DNA of 38,885 nucleotides from a virus: positions 1 through 38,885 of the IMG/VR virus record IMGVR_UViG_3300009514_000053, one strand, 5' to 3'. The notes beneath the pieces are model-generated. The model saw only the letters and a list, made by a program, of their open reading frames with translations. It did not search any database and was not told the origin of the DNA. Position 1 is the stretch's first letter; each line of letters begins with the position of its first letter. A program made the position numbers and the translations under genes. Positions 29,200 through 38,537 of this stretch are shown piece after piece.

Positions 29200-30645
29200 C
29201 TATACGACAGTTATATTTCCTTTAGAGGATAATACTGTCCACGTAGTGTCAGCAACAGTGCATAATAATTCTACAGAGTCATAATCATCCGTTGAGGCTA
29301 AAGATCCACCAACACCTGTTGTAGTAGAGGATGATTCATCCCATATAATAGTCTCTCCAGCATTCTGAGCTATCTTCCAGCCACCAGCACCTTTACCAAC
29401 AACTCTTACTACTGATCCTAATGCTGCAGTATCAGGAAGCGTTGCCGTAACAAGACCAGCATTATTTAATATATAGCCATTATCAACAGCCATTGCTTGT
29501 GATGTACCGGTAACTTCACTCCATGTTATGCCGCCACCAGAAGCTGCTTGGAACGTTGGTAATGCGCCAGCACCATTTGAAGTTAATACTTGTCCTGAAG
29601 TTCCAACTGAAGCAATAGATTGCTGAGCTCCCGTTGTAGTTGTTCCACCACAAAGAACTGCATAGGCAGTATGTGAAGATCTACCCGTTCCACCATCAGT
29701 TACGGGGACATCTATACCACCAGCGCGGTAAATATAATTACCACCAAGGGTAACCGCAGTATCTAAATCACACGTAGGAGGATTACCGGCAGTCAGAGTT
29801 ATAAATGGTATGTTAGCAAGTGTGTTGGTATTCCACGCACTAAGCGTATAATCATGACCAACTGATCTATTAGATGTTATAAGTCCCGTATCTTGAAAAA
29901 GAATATCTTGAACATTTCCAAGCGTCTCTGGTTGAAATGTATTACCAAGAATAAATATCTTTGAATTAGCTCCATTTTCATATACCTGGATTGCCGCTAT
30001 TTGTTGTGACTCAGTAGGCAAATCAGGGTCGTCATCAGTAAGATCACCTGGTGTAGCGCTTGCATATAATGGAGTATTAGCCCCTAGAGCTGACCATGCT
30101 GGAACATTTTCAACAAGACCAAAGACAACAATGTCTCCTTCAGCGAGATGATCAATAGCAGCTATTGTATATCCAATACCAGGCATAGTACTTATAGCGC
30201 TTGCATCAGCCAATACAATTTCAACAGGATCATTATTACCCGTTCCTATTGAAACTAATTGATCCTTAGCAATTGTTACCCCTGTTCTATTTTGAACATG
30301 CAGTAATATCTGACCTGCCGCAGAGCTATTATTCGTAATAAGATCTAATGTATTAGAGCCACCCGTAACAGTAATAGATCCATCAGACGAAGTAACTGAA
30401 GCGTATGCAGGAGATCCAGCAGTAGAACCAATAATAAGTTGACCGTCAGTACCATTGTCTAGATTTAAGGTAAGCGTATTTGCACCAGTACTATCGGTAT
30501 TAATAAGTGTACCACCTTCAATAACGATATTACCGCCCCCATTGGGTGTAACGGGACTGGTACCAGGAGGAGTAGAAGCATCAGGAACGAGTCCTGTGAC
30601 TCCACCCATTGATGCCATTGTTTGATGTTGTAATATTTGCGACAT
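29200..30645 (-). CDS. Tail fibre protein, MSQILQHQ group
   Basis: A protein of 481 residues. The first nine (MSQILQHQT) match those of the next gene upstream. The N-terminal half has beta-rich fibre repeats, then the same 'VTDGGTGRSSHTAYAVLCGG' cap found in the kelch proteins. The C-terminus has the domain 'GYILNNAGLVTATLPD ... GWKIAQNAGETIIWDESS', common at phage fibre ends. It joins both module families and may be a central fibre. Confidence 0.6.
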   Translation of the reverse strand: MSQILQHQTMASMGGVTGLVPDASTPPGTSPVTPNGGGNIVIEGGTLINTDSTGANTLTLNLDNGTDGQLIIGSTAGSPAYASVTSSDGSITVTGGSNTLDLITNNSSAAGQILLHVQNRTGVTIAKDQLVSIGTGNNDPVEIVLADASAISTMPGIGYTIAAIDHLAEGDIVVFGLVENVPAWSALGANTPLYASATPGDLTDDDPDLPTESQQIAAIQVYENGANSKIFILGNTFQPETLGNVQDILFQDTGLITSNRSVGHDYTLSAWNTNTLANIPFITLTAGNPPTCDLDTAVTLGGNYIYRAGGIDVPVTDGGTGRSSHTAYAVLCGGTTTTGAQQSIASVGTSGQVLTSNGAGALPTFQAASGGGITWSEVTGTSQAMAVDNGYILNNAGLVTATLPDTAALGSVVRVVGKGAGGWKIAQNAGETIIWDESSSTTTGVGGSLASTDDYDSVELLCTVADTTWTVLSSKGNITVV

Positions 30646-30661
30646 AATTTTCCTTTATTTG

Positions 30662-31150
30662 CTACCAAATTTCATATGAAACTCCATTAAAGATAACTCT
30701 CAATACTTCATAGTTACTATTAATGGTAAAACTTGTAGCGCTATCAATAAGAACCGTACCGCCAACTGTTGTTACTGTTATATTATTAGTGCCAGCAAAC
30801 CCTACTCCGTCTTTAATAATATAAAAACGCCCTGTATCGGTAGTATTAGGTAATGCAATTGTTAATGTTCCACTCAATGTATCACACGTTAAATACACAT
30901 CATTGGGAAGAGCTGTATATGGTGACTGGCTATCATCAACAGATGTTACTAAAAAACGTCTTGCGCCAGTAGTATCAAGAATTACTTCATTGTTTTCAGC
31001 ATCACTTGTAAGAGTGAGCCCTGATCCTACCGCTGACTGTAGATTTACATTACCCGCACCATCTGGGCTTACCGCAGTTCCACCATCACCAGATAAGGTA
31101 ATAACGGATCCAATTGATAAACCGGTTTGATGTTGCAGTATTTGAGACAT
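30662..31150 (-). CDS. Short tail fibre protein, MSQILQHQ group
   Basis: A protein of 162 residues that starts MSQILQHQTGLSIGSV, as the gene downstream does, and ends with a beta domain 'LSGTLTIALPNTTDTGRFYI ... VIFNGVSYEIW' typical of phage fibre tips. It likely attaches to the same virion site as its neighbour. Confidence 0.6.
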   Translation of the reverse strand: MSQILQHQTGLSIGSVITLSGDGGTAVSPDGAGNVNLQSAVGSGLTLTSDAENNEVILDTTGARRFLVTSVDDSQSPYTALPNDVYLTCDTLSGTLTIALPNTTDTGRFYIIKDGVGFAGTNNITVTTVGGTVLIDSATSFTINSNYEVLRVIFNGVSYEIW

Positions 31151-31495
31151 TTAGTCTCCTTTTCCGTAAGCTCCACCAATATATACATATGCTCCAGCAG
31201 TAGGCGTGTCAATTCTTCGTAAGTAAACTTTACTTCCAGCAGCAAGCCAAAGACCACGATCTTGGACTTGATCACTTGAAAGATCGAGAACCATCTGCGT
31301 ATTTGCCTGTATAGGGAAATGAGGATTCACACCATCAAACGAAACTTCTAATGTTGCATCAGTAAGGTTAGCAAGAAGCAAGAGTCTTACTGGGTTTGAA
31401 AATGAATCTGATGCTGTCCACGTAACTGCTGATGTAATATCGTCTGCTAATACACTTTTTGACGTCTCAAATAACGCCCTTATACCATATGACAT
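31151..31495 (-). CDS. Hypothetical fibre-region beta protein
   Basis: A protein of 114 residues, beta-rich (NPVRLLLLANLTDATLEVSF, WLAAGSKVYLRRIDTPTAG). Proteins with this 'ATLEVSFDGVN' pattern occur in tail regions of marine podoviruses and may be small baseplate or fibre connectors. Its start overlaps the upstream stop by one base. Confidence 0.5.
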   Translation of the reverse strand: MSYGIRALFETSKSVLADDITSAVTWTASDSFSNPVRLLLLANLTDATLEVSFDGVNPHFPIQANTQMVLDLSSDQVQDRGLWLAAGSKVYLRRIDTPTAGAYVYIGGAYGKGD

Positions 31496-31710
31496 TATTC
31501 ACCTTCCTTAACTTCAGGAGCTTCAGAAGCTGATTTTTCCTGCTCTTCTTTAAGCGCTAAATCACGCTGCTCCATCTCAACTATTTCTTTCTTAAAGCTT
31601 TCCAATACTTCTAGCACTTCTGAGTACGCTTGTCGCATCTGAGGCACGCTTAAGCTGTATGGTCGACCTTCTATCACTTTAAATAAATTTACGCTTAAAT
31701 ACTTATCCAT
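31495..31710 (-). CDS. Small coiled-coil protein, 71 residues
   Basis: Mostly one helix with heptads (QAYSEVLEVLESFKKEIVEM ... LALKEEQEKS), ending in an acidic tail. It could act as a fibre assembly factor. No family recognised. Confidence 0.5.
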   Translation of the reverse strand: MDKYLSVNLFKVIEGRPYSLSVPQMRQAYSEVLEVLESFKKEIVEMEQRDLALKEEQEKSASEAPEVKEGE

Positions 31711-31754
31711 AAAGTCTCCTGAGTTAATATCTTAGATGTTAGTACAGATAGAGG

Positions 31755-31782
31755 ATCCCCTCAAGTATTACCTCGAGGGGAT
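31755..31782 (-). terminator. Hairpin after the large fibre gene
   Basis: ATCCCCTC (31755-31762) and GAGGGGAT (31775-31782) form a perfect eight-base stem 18 bases after the stop. There is no long T-run, so it may only reduce readthrough into the smaller fibre genes. Confidence 0.55.
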
Positions 31783-31799
31783 TGTTAATTAGTTAACTA

Positions 31800-33770
31800 T
31801 CAGGCAGCTGTCGTTATTGCTGTCCATGTACCCACCGCGTCCGTCGCGATATATGCACGTGTACTTGTACTGGATCCATCAGTTCTCATATACAAGCTTC
31901 CTTTAGGAGAGTTATGAGAAGGAGCGCCTGTCCCTACTTGAAGGGCTACTGTTTGAGCACCTTGAACTAAGTGAAGTCCAGTGGTAGCTGCTAAAGCACC
32001 AGTAGTGACTTGAACACCACCAGCAGCATTAGTAGTAGTAAGCTGAATAGCGTCTAGTACCGCTTCTCCTGCAGTTACAACAACTGATCCTGATGTAGCA
32101 GTTGCGCTCACACCATCACCAGCAAGTCCTGAAAGAAGAGTTATACCACCAACATCTGATTCTAACTCAACAGAATCAACTGCAGTACCCTGATCAGAAT
32201 GTAAGCGTATCTTCTCAGATGTACCTGCATCAGCATGTAAGTAAATCGCATCAGCTGCATCTTCGCCAGCAGTAACAATTACGCGACCGGCTGCAGAAGC
32301 TAAATCAAGATCAATACCAGCACCTGAAGTACTAAAGTTAGAAGCAGCAGCAGCGTCAATAGATACAGCACCTGTTGAATCAATAGTGATTCCGCCTGTT
32401 CCTGCATCAATATCAATACCACCGTCAGCAGCAGACGCTACTATACGAACTGCATCCGCAACAGCCGCTTCAGAAGAATCAATATTGATTTCAAGAGCAC
32501 CATTTATATCAACTCCGCCAGAACTTGCAGCAAGGTTAATCGCATCTGTAGAAGCTAAACCTGAAGTAAGTGTTATACCGCCAACATCTGATACGACATT
32601 AATAGAGTCTGCCCCAGTACCTTGATCTGAGTGGATGTATACTGTTTCTGATGTACCTCCATCTGCCTCAATAGTTACCGCTGCTGCAGCATCCTCAGTA
32701 GAGATTATATTAATTCCACCAGAACCTGATACATCAATATCTTCTGCAGATGAAGCCGTTATATCAATACCACCGTTTGTAGATGAAATAACAACTGAAG
32801 TAGCTACGTTTTCAGTAGAGTTAATATTTACTGAAGAACCAGTAGCGATAATATCAATGTCTTCACCAGCGGCAGCGCCTGAAGCAAGAATATCAATACC
32901 ACCAGTAGTAGCTTCTAACTTAATTGCATCAACAGCAGATTCTGTAGCACTTAATACAATAGAAGCACCAGTGTTAGTAATGTTAATATCTTCACCAGCT
33001 GATCCAACAGCGTCAATATCGATACCACCAGCAGAGGATACAATTCGAATCGCGTCAGCAGCATTCTGTGACGAAGCAATGTTTATTTGTAATGCAGCAT
33101 CAACATCTACACCACCAGATCCAGCTTCAATGTTAATTGCATCTGCTGAAGCGAGTCCTGAAGTAAGGGTAATACCACCAACATCTGATTCTAGATTGAT
33201 AGATTCAACGCCAGTACCTTGATCAGAATGAATATTAATACTTTCAGAGGTTCCACCATCAGCTTCAATGAAAATTGAGCTAGCAGCATTCTCTGTTGAT
33301 CTAATGTTAATACCACCAACAGCGTTAAGGTCCATATCAAATGCACCACCGGCAGTAATATCTACTCCGCCTGCTGAAGCATTAATAACAATCGCGTCCG
33401 CAGCAGCTTGAGAAGAACTCAAATCTAACTGTCCAGATGCTGAATAGTTAAAGTCTCCTGAAACAGAGAGGTTCACTAACGTTGTATCGCCAGTTACATC
33501 TAATGTTCCGCCAATAGTTACATTACCTTGAAGATCAGAGGTAGTAGTTACTATTAATGAAGATAGCGTTGTTGCTCCTGACGCTGGTGATGTCGTCCAT
33601 ACCGGAAGCCCAGCAGCATAAGAAGTAAGCATGTAGATAGTATTAGCACTTTTATTAATCCATGTTCGACCGAGTTCATAACGATCTCCATTACCTGGAG
33701 CACGTTCTGCAATAATCGGCGAAGGGAACATTTGTAATGCGGAGCCACTTGCCCCATATACCATAGCCAT
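31800..33770 (-). CDS. Large repeat-built tail fibre
   Basis: A protein of 656 residues. The N-terminus (MAMVYGASGSALQMFPSPI ... GRTWINKSANTIYML) is a virion-binding cap. Residues about 120-560 are a repeating beta pattern of about 20-25 residues, 'AADAI.I.a..GGIDI.A', giving a long beta-solenoid rod. Longer units (SDQGTG-ESINLESDVGGIT) recur at least three times. The C-terminus (GSLYMRTDGSSTSTRAYI ... GTWTAITTAA) resembles fibre tips. The repetition at DNA level makes length changes by recombination likely. Confidence 0.65.
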   Translation of the reverse strand: MAMVYGASGSALQMFPSPIIAERAPGNGDRYELGRTWINKSANTIYMLTSYAAGLPVWTTSPASGATTLSSLIVTTTSDLQGNVTIGGTLDVTGDTTLVNLSVSGDFNYSASGQLDLSSSQAAADAIVINASAGGVDITAGGAFDMDLNAVGGINIRSTENAASSIFIEADGGTSESINIHSDQGTGVESINLESDVGGITLTSGLASADAINIEAGSGGVDVDAALQINIASSQNAADAIRIVSSAGGIDIDAVGSAGEDINITNTGASIVLSATESAVDAIKLEATTGGIDILASGAAAGEDIDIIATGSSVNINSTENVATSVVISSTNGGIDITASSAEDIDVSGSGGINIISTEDAAAAVTIEADGGTSETVYIHSDQGTGADSINVVSDVGGITLTSGLASTDAINLAASSGGVDINGALEINIDSSEAAVADAVRIVASAADGGIDIDAGTGGITIDSTGAVSIDAAAASNFSTSGAGIDLDLASAAGRVIVTAGEDAADAIYLHADAGTSEKIRLHSDQGTAVDSVELESDVGGITLLSGLAGDGVSATATSGSVVVTAGEAVLDAIQLTTTNAAGGVQVTTGALAATTGLHLVQGAQTVALQVGTGAPSHNSPKGSLYMRTDGSSTSTRAYIATDAVGTWTAITTAA

Positions 33771-33888
33771 ATATAAATCCTTGTAGATTAAAAGTTTTAC
33801 CTAGTTGACTACATAGCGAGAATAGACGCAAGATTACATAAAGGAAAAAGACACACGATAATGTTACAAATAGAAAAGGCTCACTAGG

Positions 33889-34047
33889 ATGAACAAGAAT
33901 AAAACAAAGAGATTATCCATTACATTACCCTTGACTGTGCATGATAACATTCGTCGTAGAGCAGATATAAGGCATATAACGATAACCAGGTGGGTGTTGC
34001 GTTGTATCATAGAAAAGATTATAAGAGAAGAGAACGAGGGTAAATAA
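33889..34047 (+). CDS. Small ribbon-helix-helix protein, opposite to late genes
   Basis: The ATG at 33889 encodes 52 residues. 'TKRLSITLPLTVHDNIRRRA' (strand plus first helix) and 'ITRWVLRCIIEKIIREEN' (second helix) fit an Arc/CopG DNA-binding fold. It lies on the plus strand between two late minus-strand genes, with the exported protein at 34062 downstream. Likely a regulator of a two-gene island. Confidence 0.65.
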   Translation: MNKNKTKRLSITLPLTVHDNIRRRADIRHITITRWVLRCIIEKIIREENEGK

Positions 34048-34061
34048 ATAAGGAGGCATTC

Positions 34062-34322
34062 ATGAAACGTTTATTGTTTATAATAGTGATGGTTATGACA
34101 TGTGGGCACGTTTTATGTATGTCTCCTTTTCTGTTCGATAATGCAGACTCATCTACATCTACCAGTGACCTTGAAGAGGTTCTTGGTATCCCTAAAGAAA
34201 AAAGACAAGAGCGTAGGCGGTATAAGAAGCCCTCACATAAAAAGAAAAGACGACATCATAAAGATACCGTCTTCATAAAAAAAAGTGGGGGGACACTTAT
34301 TATCTATTTAGTCTTACGTTGA
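34062..34322 (+). CDS. Small secreted basic protein in a plus-strand island
   Basis: A protein of 86 residues after a strong AAGGAGGCATTC site. Residues 1-19 are a signal peptide (KRLLFIIVMVMTCGHVLC). A short acidic stretch follows, then a very basic run (KRQERRRYKKPSHKKKRRHH). Its end overlaps the converging ejection-protein gene by 19 bases. A periplasmic or surface role (for instance superinfection exclusion) is possible but unproven. Confidence 0.6.
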   Translation: MKRLLFIIVMVMTCGHVLCMSPFLFDNADSSTSTSDLEEVLGIPKEKRQERRRYKKPSHKKKRRHHKDTVFIKKSGGTLIIYLVLR

Positions 34323-36526
34323 TCTTTATTCATTTCTTTTGCATACCCTTGAATTATATTTTCTAAGTGTGGCTTCATACCAGCTGAATTGTTCTTTACC
34401 GCTTCTGGAACTAATTTCATAAATTCACTCGTAAAATAAGGCAATTTCATTATCTTAAGAAAACTACTTACCTCATCTGCAGTAGCACCGACCACAGCTC
34501 CAGCAGTTCCTCCCCTATACCCACCAAAAATTCTCCCGATAACATGACCTACTCGTCCACCATATGATTGTGTAAGTATTCGAGATGTTCTTGTATGAAA
34601 GTTTCCTTTAGAGAACTCTTTCTGTATGTTTTCTAATGCTGATTCAGCTTGACTCAATCCTGCATATGCTTGCTTAGCAGTAGCAAATTTTTTATATTCT
34701 CCACCAAGTCTATTCTTTATTGAACCTTCTTTAAGTGCATTCTCAGCAGCAATTTTTACATCAAAGAATTTTTCTTTCATCTTCCTGGTAGAAATATCTT
34801 TACCTTCGTTATACCACCATTGATTCATGCCACGTATCTCTTGTCGTAATTTTCCCATATCAAACTTTTTTAATTCAGCTGGTGACAATTTAGCTGGTGA
34901 AATAGAACGAGCTTTTTTTATTACTTCCTCAGGAAATTTTCCTGTTTTAAGAAAGTGCTTTGCTCGTCTTAGTTCATCTTGTGGCGATAAGTTAGCAGGC
35001 GGTGTAACTTTTACTTTAGGTGCTTTAGGTACTTTAGGAATTTTTGCCTTAGGATTAATCTGATTTTCTAATCGCTTTAACTGTTTTACAAGAGATTGCG
35101 TTTTAGCATCAGTACTTGCTGATAATTCTTCAATTGAACTAGTTACTTTATTGTGTACCTTACTCATATCAGTAAATTTGCCAGGCAATTTCGAATCAAA
35201 TTTATTTATTACGCCACCAGAAACTTTTGCAATACCATCACGAACTTTATCGAATATTGGATCAGCTAATGATGACATACCTATATCAAATACCATCTCT
35301 GCAGTTGGTCCTAGATCCATTGCTTTAGCTGCTTGTCTTCCTCCTTCACCAAGTCCTAGTCCAACAATTGATCTAACTATACCTGGATCTGAAAACATGC
35401 GTCGTGCACCAAGTTTCTCTGCGAGATAGCTAATATTCTTATCTAGATTATTCTTTGGTGTTACATAGTCTTTACCAATCGCAGCTGTTACTAACTTTCT
35501 AATATTATTCTTCGATGGCATTACTGAATTAAGAGCGGATGTTATCTCTTTATCGCTTCTCATTTCTCCATAAGCATTCTTCATATTTTCTTTTTGCTCA
35601 GGGGAAAGATTCATTCGATCAGCTAATTCATCTATTTGTTTATCTGATGGCAATGATGCTTTACTTGCTGCTTCTGCGTGTGGTTGAAATGCTTCGGCAA
35701 TATCTCCTGCACCCGTAATTCCAGCTACTGCTGCGCCAGCTGGCCCTACATAGGGTATTGCTGGTGCATATGGAATTGGTGCACCTGAAGTTAAATATGA
35801 AAATAACCCACTTCCAGCGGCTCGTGCTGCTGGACTAACATTTTGATCTGATTGTGGTCCACCTTGAAGCATTTGCTGTACTGATCTTGGTTGCACTAAT
35901 TGCTCTGGCAGTTGTCGATCTTGTCCGGGTTCTTGTTGTAGTTGCCCATCTTGCTGTTTAGGCTCTACGCCATCTTCTTGTGTTTGATCTGATTGCTTAG
36001 GTCCAAGATTATAATACTCTGCCAGTTTTTTCTTAGTTGCCATTATTTGTTCTGGTAGTTTAGAACCTAAGTCTATACTCGGCGTTACTCCACCAGATTT
36101 TCTAATGTATGGATCATTTTGTAATGACTTTAAAATATCTTTAGCACGAACGTATTCTGCCGATGACCAACTTTTAGGGGTAACTCCTTCATAACCAATA
36201 GTTTGACCAAAAAACTGTTCAGCTTCGTCTAATTTAGTTAATGCTCTAAGAGCGCCTTGTGAGTCTTCTTGTTGTTTAGCATCTCTTTTTGGACCTTCTT
36301 TTATTTCATTAAGAAGAATGCTTTGCAGTTGTTGTGGACTGAATGGAGCAAGATCTTTAGGAGAATATCCCTTAGATGAAAGAAGATCTCTTAGGCCAGA
36401 CATCTGTTCTTGTTCACCAAAATGTTTCTGTGCGGCACCAGCACCTGCAGCACCACCTCTAACTATATCGCTTAGTCCTGAAAGAATGTTAAATAAAGAA
36501 CCGCGATCATTTTCTATACGTGCCAT
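34304..36526 (-). CDS. Large internal virion / DNA-ejection protein
   Basis: A protein of 740 residues, helical, with Gln-rich linkers (residues 180-230). Glycine/alanine-rich membrane-active stretches lie near residues 15-32 (GLSDIVRGGAAGAGAA), 255-275 (YVGPAGAAVAGITGAGDI) and 680-700 (GYRGGTAGAVVGATA). Large proteins of this kind beside fibre genes are ejected with the DNA and form a channel, like P22 gp16 or gp20. No enzyme motif is seen. The assignment rests on composition, size and order. Confidence 0.5.
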   Translation of the reverse strand: MARIENDRGSLFNILSGLSDIVRGGAAGAGAAQKHFGEQEQMSGLRDLLSSKGYSPKDLAPFSPQQLQSILLNEIKEGPKRDAKQQEDSQGALRALTKLDEAEQFFGQTIGYEGVTPKSWSSAEYVRAKDILKSLQNDPYIRKSGGVTPSIDLGSKLPEQIMATKKKLAEYYNLGPKQSDQTQEDGVEPKQQDGQLQQEPGQDRQLPEQLVQPRSVQQMLQGGPQSDQNVSPAARAAGSGLFSYLTSGAPIPYAPAIPYVGPAGAAVAGITGAGDIAEAFQPHAEAASKASLPSDKQIDELADRMNLSPEQKENMKNAYGEMRSDKEITSALNSVMPSKNNIRKLVTAAIGKDYVTPKNNLDKNISYLAEKLGARRMFSDPGIVRSIVGLGLGEGGRQAAKAMDLGPTAEMVFDIGMSSLADPIFDKVRDGIAKVSGGVINKFDSKLPGKFTDMSKVHNKVTSSIEELSASTDAKTQSLVKQLKRLENQINPKAKIPKVPKAPKVKVTPPANLSPQDELRRAKHFLKTGKFPEEVIKKARSISPAKLSPAELKKFDMGKLRQEIRGMNQWWYNEGKDISTRKMKEKFFDVKIAAENALKEGSIKNRLGGEYKKFATAKQAYAGLSQAESALENIQKEFSKGNFHTRTSRILTQSYGGRVGHVIGRIFGGYRGGTAGAVVGATADEVSSFLKIMKLPYFTSEFMKLVPEAVKNNSAGMKPHLENIIQGYAKEMNKDQRKTK

Positions 36527-36536
36527 GCTATTCCTA

Positions 36537-37280
36537 TTAAAGTTTTATTCCAGCACCAGCGGCAGCTCCAGGTATTATTCCTGCTGGCCCACCAGCTACG
36601 CCTCCAGCAATACCACCAGCAATTGTAGGAATCATAGGCTTAACGCCTTGAACAATATTTTCTGCTGTTCCAGGTTGGCGTGAATGCGTAGTTCTTTCAA
36701 GGGGATTTCTAACATTGCTCAGCATATTTATAAGCTGTTGTAATTGCTCAGACTGTTGGTTATTACCAAACTGATACGCATTCTGTCTATTACTTGCTCT
36801 ATTGAGTCCATAGTTTTGTTGCCCTTGAAGGTAGTTACCAAGCATTCCCATTCTATTCTGCTCAAGTCCAGCATTCTGAAGACCAAACTGTTGCTGTAGT
36901 GATGCTAGTCGAGCTGACAGATCAGTTGTTGCTCGTTCTTTTCTTAAGTTGGGTGCTCCACTTCTAATTCCCGCGTATTCTTCACCAATCATTGGAAGGA
37001 GTTCTTCTCGAAATCTTCTAATTTCTTCTTGTCGTATTGGTTCAAAATCAAACTGGTTCGGTTGCTGTAACTGCTGCAAGTATCCAGATCGAGCTTGTTG
37101 ATCTTCTGGAGAGGGCCCAGTACCACCACCAAACATTTTCTGAAATCCCATACCAGCTAATCCAGTACCTAAGTTTCCTAATATTTGTTGTCCTACATTA
37201 GATCCTAATGCTGAACCTGCGTATCCTGCACCTTGCGATAATAACGGGCCAAGCCCTGCTAACATTGCTGGTAATGGCAT
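36537..37280 (-). CDS. Glycine-zipper ejection-type protein
   Basis: A protein of 247 residues. Gly/Ala-rich ends (GLGPLLSQGAGYAGSALGS and IAGGIAGGVAGGPAGIIPG) flank a Gln/Asn-rich helical core (LASLQQQFGLQNAGLEQ). Such glycine zippers insert in membranes, as in small ejection proteins (P22 gp20-like). It is the middle gene of three consecutive similar genes. Confidence 0.5.
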   Translation of the reverse strand: MPLPAMLAGLGPLLSQGAGYAGSALGSNVGQQILGNLGTGLAGMGFQKMFGGGTGPSPEDQQARSGYLQQLQQPNQFDFEPIRQEEIRRFREELLPMIGEEYAGIRSGAPNLRKERATTDLSARLASLQQQFGLQNAGLEQNRMGMLGNYLQGQQNYGLNRASNRQNAYQFGNNQQSEQLQQLINMLSNVRNPLERTTHSRQPGTAENIVQGVKPMIPTIAGGIAGGVAGGPAGIIPGAAAGAGIKL

Positions 37281-37295
37281 AATTATTCCTTAGAT

Positions 37296-37970
37296 TTAGG
37301 GATTTTCATTAAAATTCCCAAATTCATTTCCATATATCTTTTTATTTAATTGACGTTGTCTTGCAGCTTCATCGCGTGCTTTTGCAAACGGCGTCTTTCT
37401 GCTTTCAGCAATACCATATTTATTCGTTAGATCTTGTACCTGTTGTTGAACTTCTGGTGATGCATTCGCAAATGATTCAGAAGTTAAGTTTTCCATCAAA
37501 TTAACAATCTCCGGAGATACTCCAGGATATTGATTCATCGCAGTTGGTGAAGGCTGAGGTTGCATTTGAGGCTCTTCCTGTTGTCCGAATCCTTGGAACC
37601 AGTTTCCTAAGTTTCCCCCTAATGCCTGAGCGCCTTGACCACCAAGTTGTGCAAATATTGGCCCGAGTAAGTCACTTAGCCCATATTCAGGGTCACCATA
37701 CATATCAGGATTAAACTGTTGCGGTCCACTCATTTGTTGTAATCGTTGCATGAGCAATGGTTCAATAATCTGACGCATACGTTGATTAGATTGCACTGTT
37801 TTTGGGTCTAATATATCTGCATAGCTATCATATGAAGGAGTGCCACCAAAAAAAGTAGGCTCTTGCTTATTGCTCATCGCATCAATATCTTTTTTTCGCT
37901 GCTCATATGCTTTTAGTTCATTCATCTGATTCTGTAAAACTGAAAGGCCAGAATTATTTTGGTTAGCCAT
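37296..37970 (-). CDS. Ejection-region protein, P22 gp7-like position
   Basis: The ATG at 37970 with AAGGATACAA is preferred over 37997. The product has 224 residues, near the 229 of P22 gp7. It is Gln/Pro-rich and low in structure, with 'MSGPQQFNPDMYGDPEYG' and a Gly-rich 'FAQLGGQGAQALGGNLG'. It is the first gene of the ejection trio. The match is by size, order and composition only. Confidence 0.45.
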   Translation of the reverse strand: MANQNNSGLSVLQNQMNELKAYEQRKKDIDAMSNKQEPTFFGGTPSYDSYADILDPKTVQSNQRMRQIIEPLLMQRLQQMSGPQQFNPDMYGDPEYGLSDLLGPIFAQLGGQGAQALGGNLGNWFQGFGQQEEPQMQPQPSPTAMNQYPGVSPEIVNLMENLTSESFANASPEVQQQVQDLTNKYGIAESRKTPFAKARDEAARQRQLNKKIYGNEFGNFNENP

Positions 37971-38002
37971 TTGTATCCTTACGATTACCATCATCACGTG
38001 CT

Positions 38003-38032
38003 AGTATAAAATCATACCATACTAAAAGTTAA
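38003..38032 (-). promoter_or_regulatory. Putative promoter of the ejection/fibre genes
   Basis: TTAACT (38027-38032), 18 bases, TATACT (38003-38008) on the minus strand, 33 bases before the ATG at 37970. The -35 is imperfect. It overlaps the leader of the divergent plus-strand gene. Confidence 0.45.
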
Positions 38033-38042
38033 GGAATTAATC

Positions 38043-38537
38043 ATGTGTGCATTACTTGTCCCAACAACTCCTATTCTCGATATAACTAAATTAAAGGGCA
38101 AATCTCTCGATAGTCCTGAATTTACTGAGTTTATGATTAGATTGACTCAATATCTTAATCAGTTGGCGACATCAGCTAATAACAATGATTCTGGCGAGTA
38201 TTCATTAGCGCAATCTCCTAACAAACAATCATTCTGGGCATTAAATGCTGGAGAGACGCCACGATCAGTGAATCGTATCGTCGTTGATTTTGGTGGATTG
38301 CCGAATGCAGGTACTACAAGTGTTGCGCATGGTATTACGGTAACTGCCACAACTATATTCACGCGTATCTATGGTGTAGCGAATGATCTTTCTACAAGCT
38401 TTAAACCATTACCATACTCATCACCAACTCTTGTTGATAATATTGAACTGGAAGTAGACGCTACAAATGTAAATATTACTACTGGTGCAGATGAGACGGG
38501 ATATACATCTTGTTATGTTATTCTTGAATGGATTTAA
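38043..38537 (+). CDS. Virion-type beta protein on the opposite strand
   Basis: A protein of 164 residues. 'FTEFMIRLTQYLNQLATSAN' is a helical start. The second half is beta-rich with 'GTTSVAHGITVTATTIFTRI' and a C-terminus 'GYTSCYVILEWI', a pattern seen at the ends of phage tail proteins. AAGGA precedes the ATG. It is one of few structural-looking genes on the plus strand. Its stop overlaps the converging gene by four bases. Confidence 0.55.
   Translation: MCALLVPTTPILDITKLKGKSLDSPEFTEFMIRLTQYLNQLATSANNNDSGEYSLAQSPNKQSFWALNAGETPRSVNRIVVDFGGLPNAGTTSVAHGITVTATTIFTRIYGVANDLSTSFKPLPYSSPTLVDNIELEVDATNVNITTGADETGYTSCYVILEWI

Noticed and set aside
32386-33222. Long open frames on the plus strand opposite the large fibre gene
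   Set aside because: They mirror the repeat pattern of the minus-strand gene, have no ribosome sites, and their protein is low-complexity.
26506-33770. Diversity-generating retroelement acting on the fibre genes
   Set aside because: No reverse transcriptase or template repeat is found. The repeats are protein-domain repeats.
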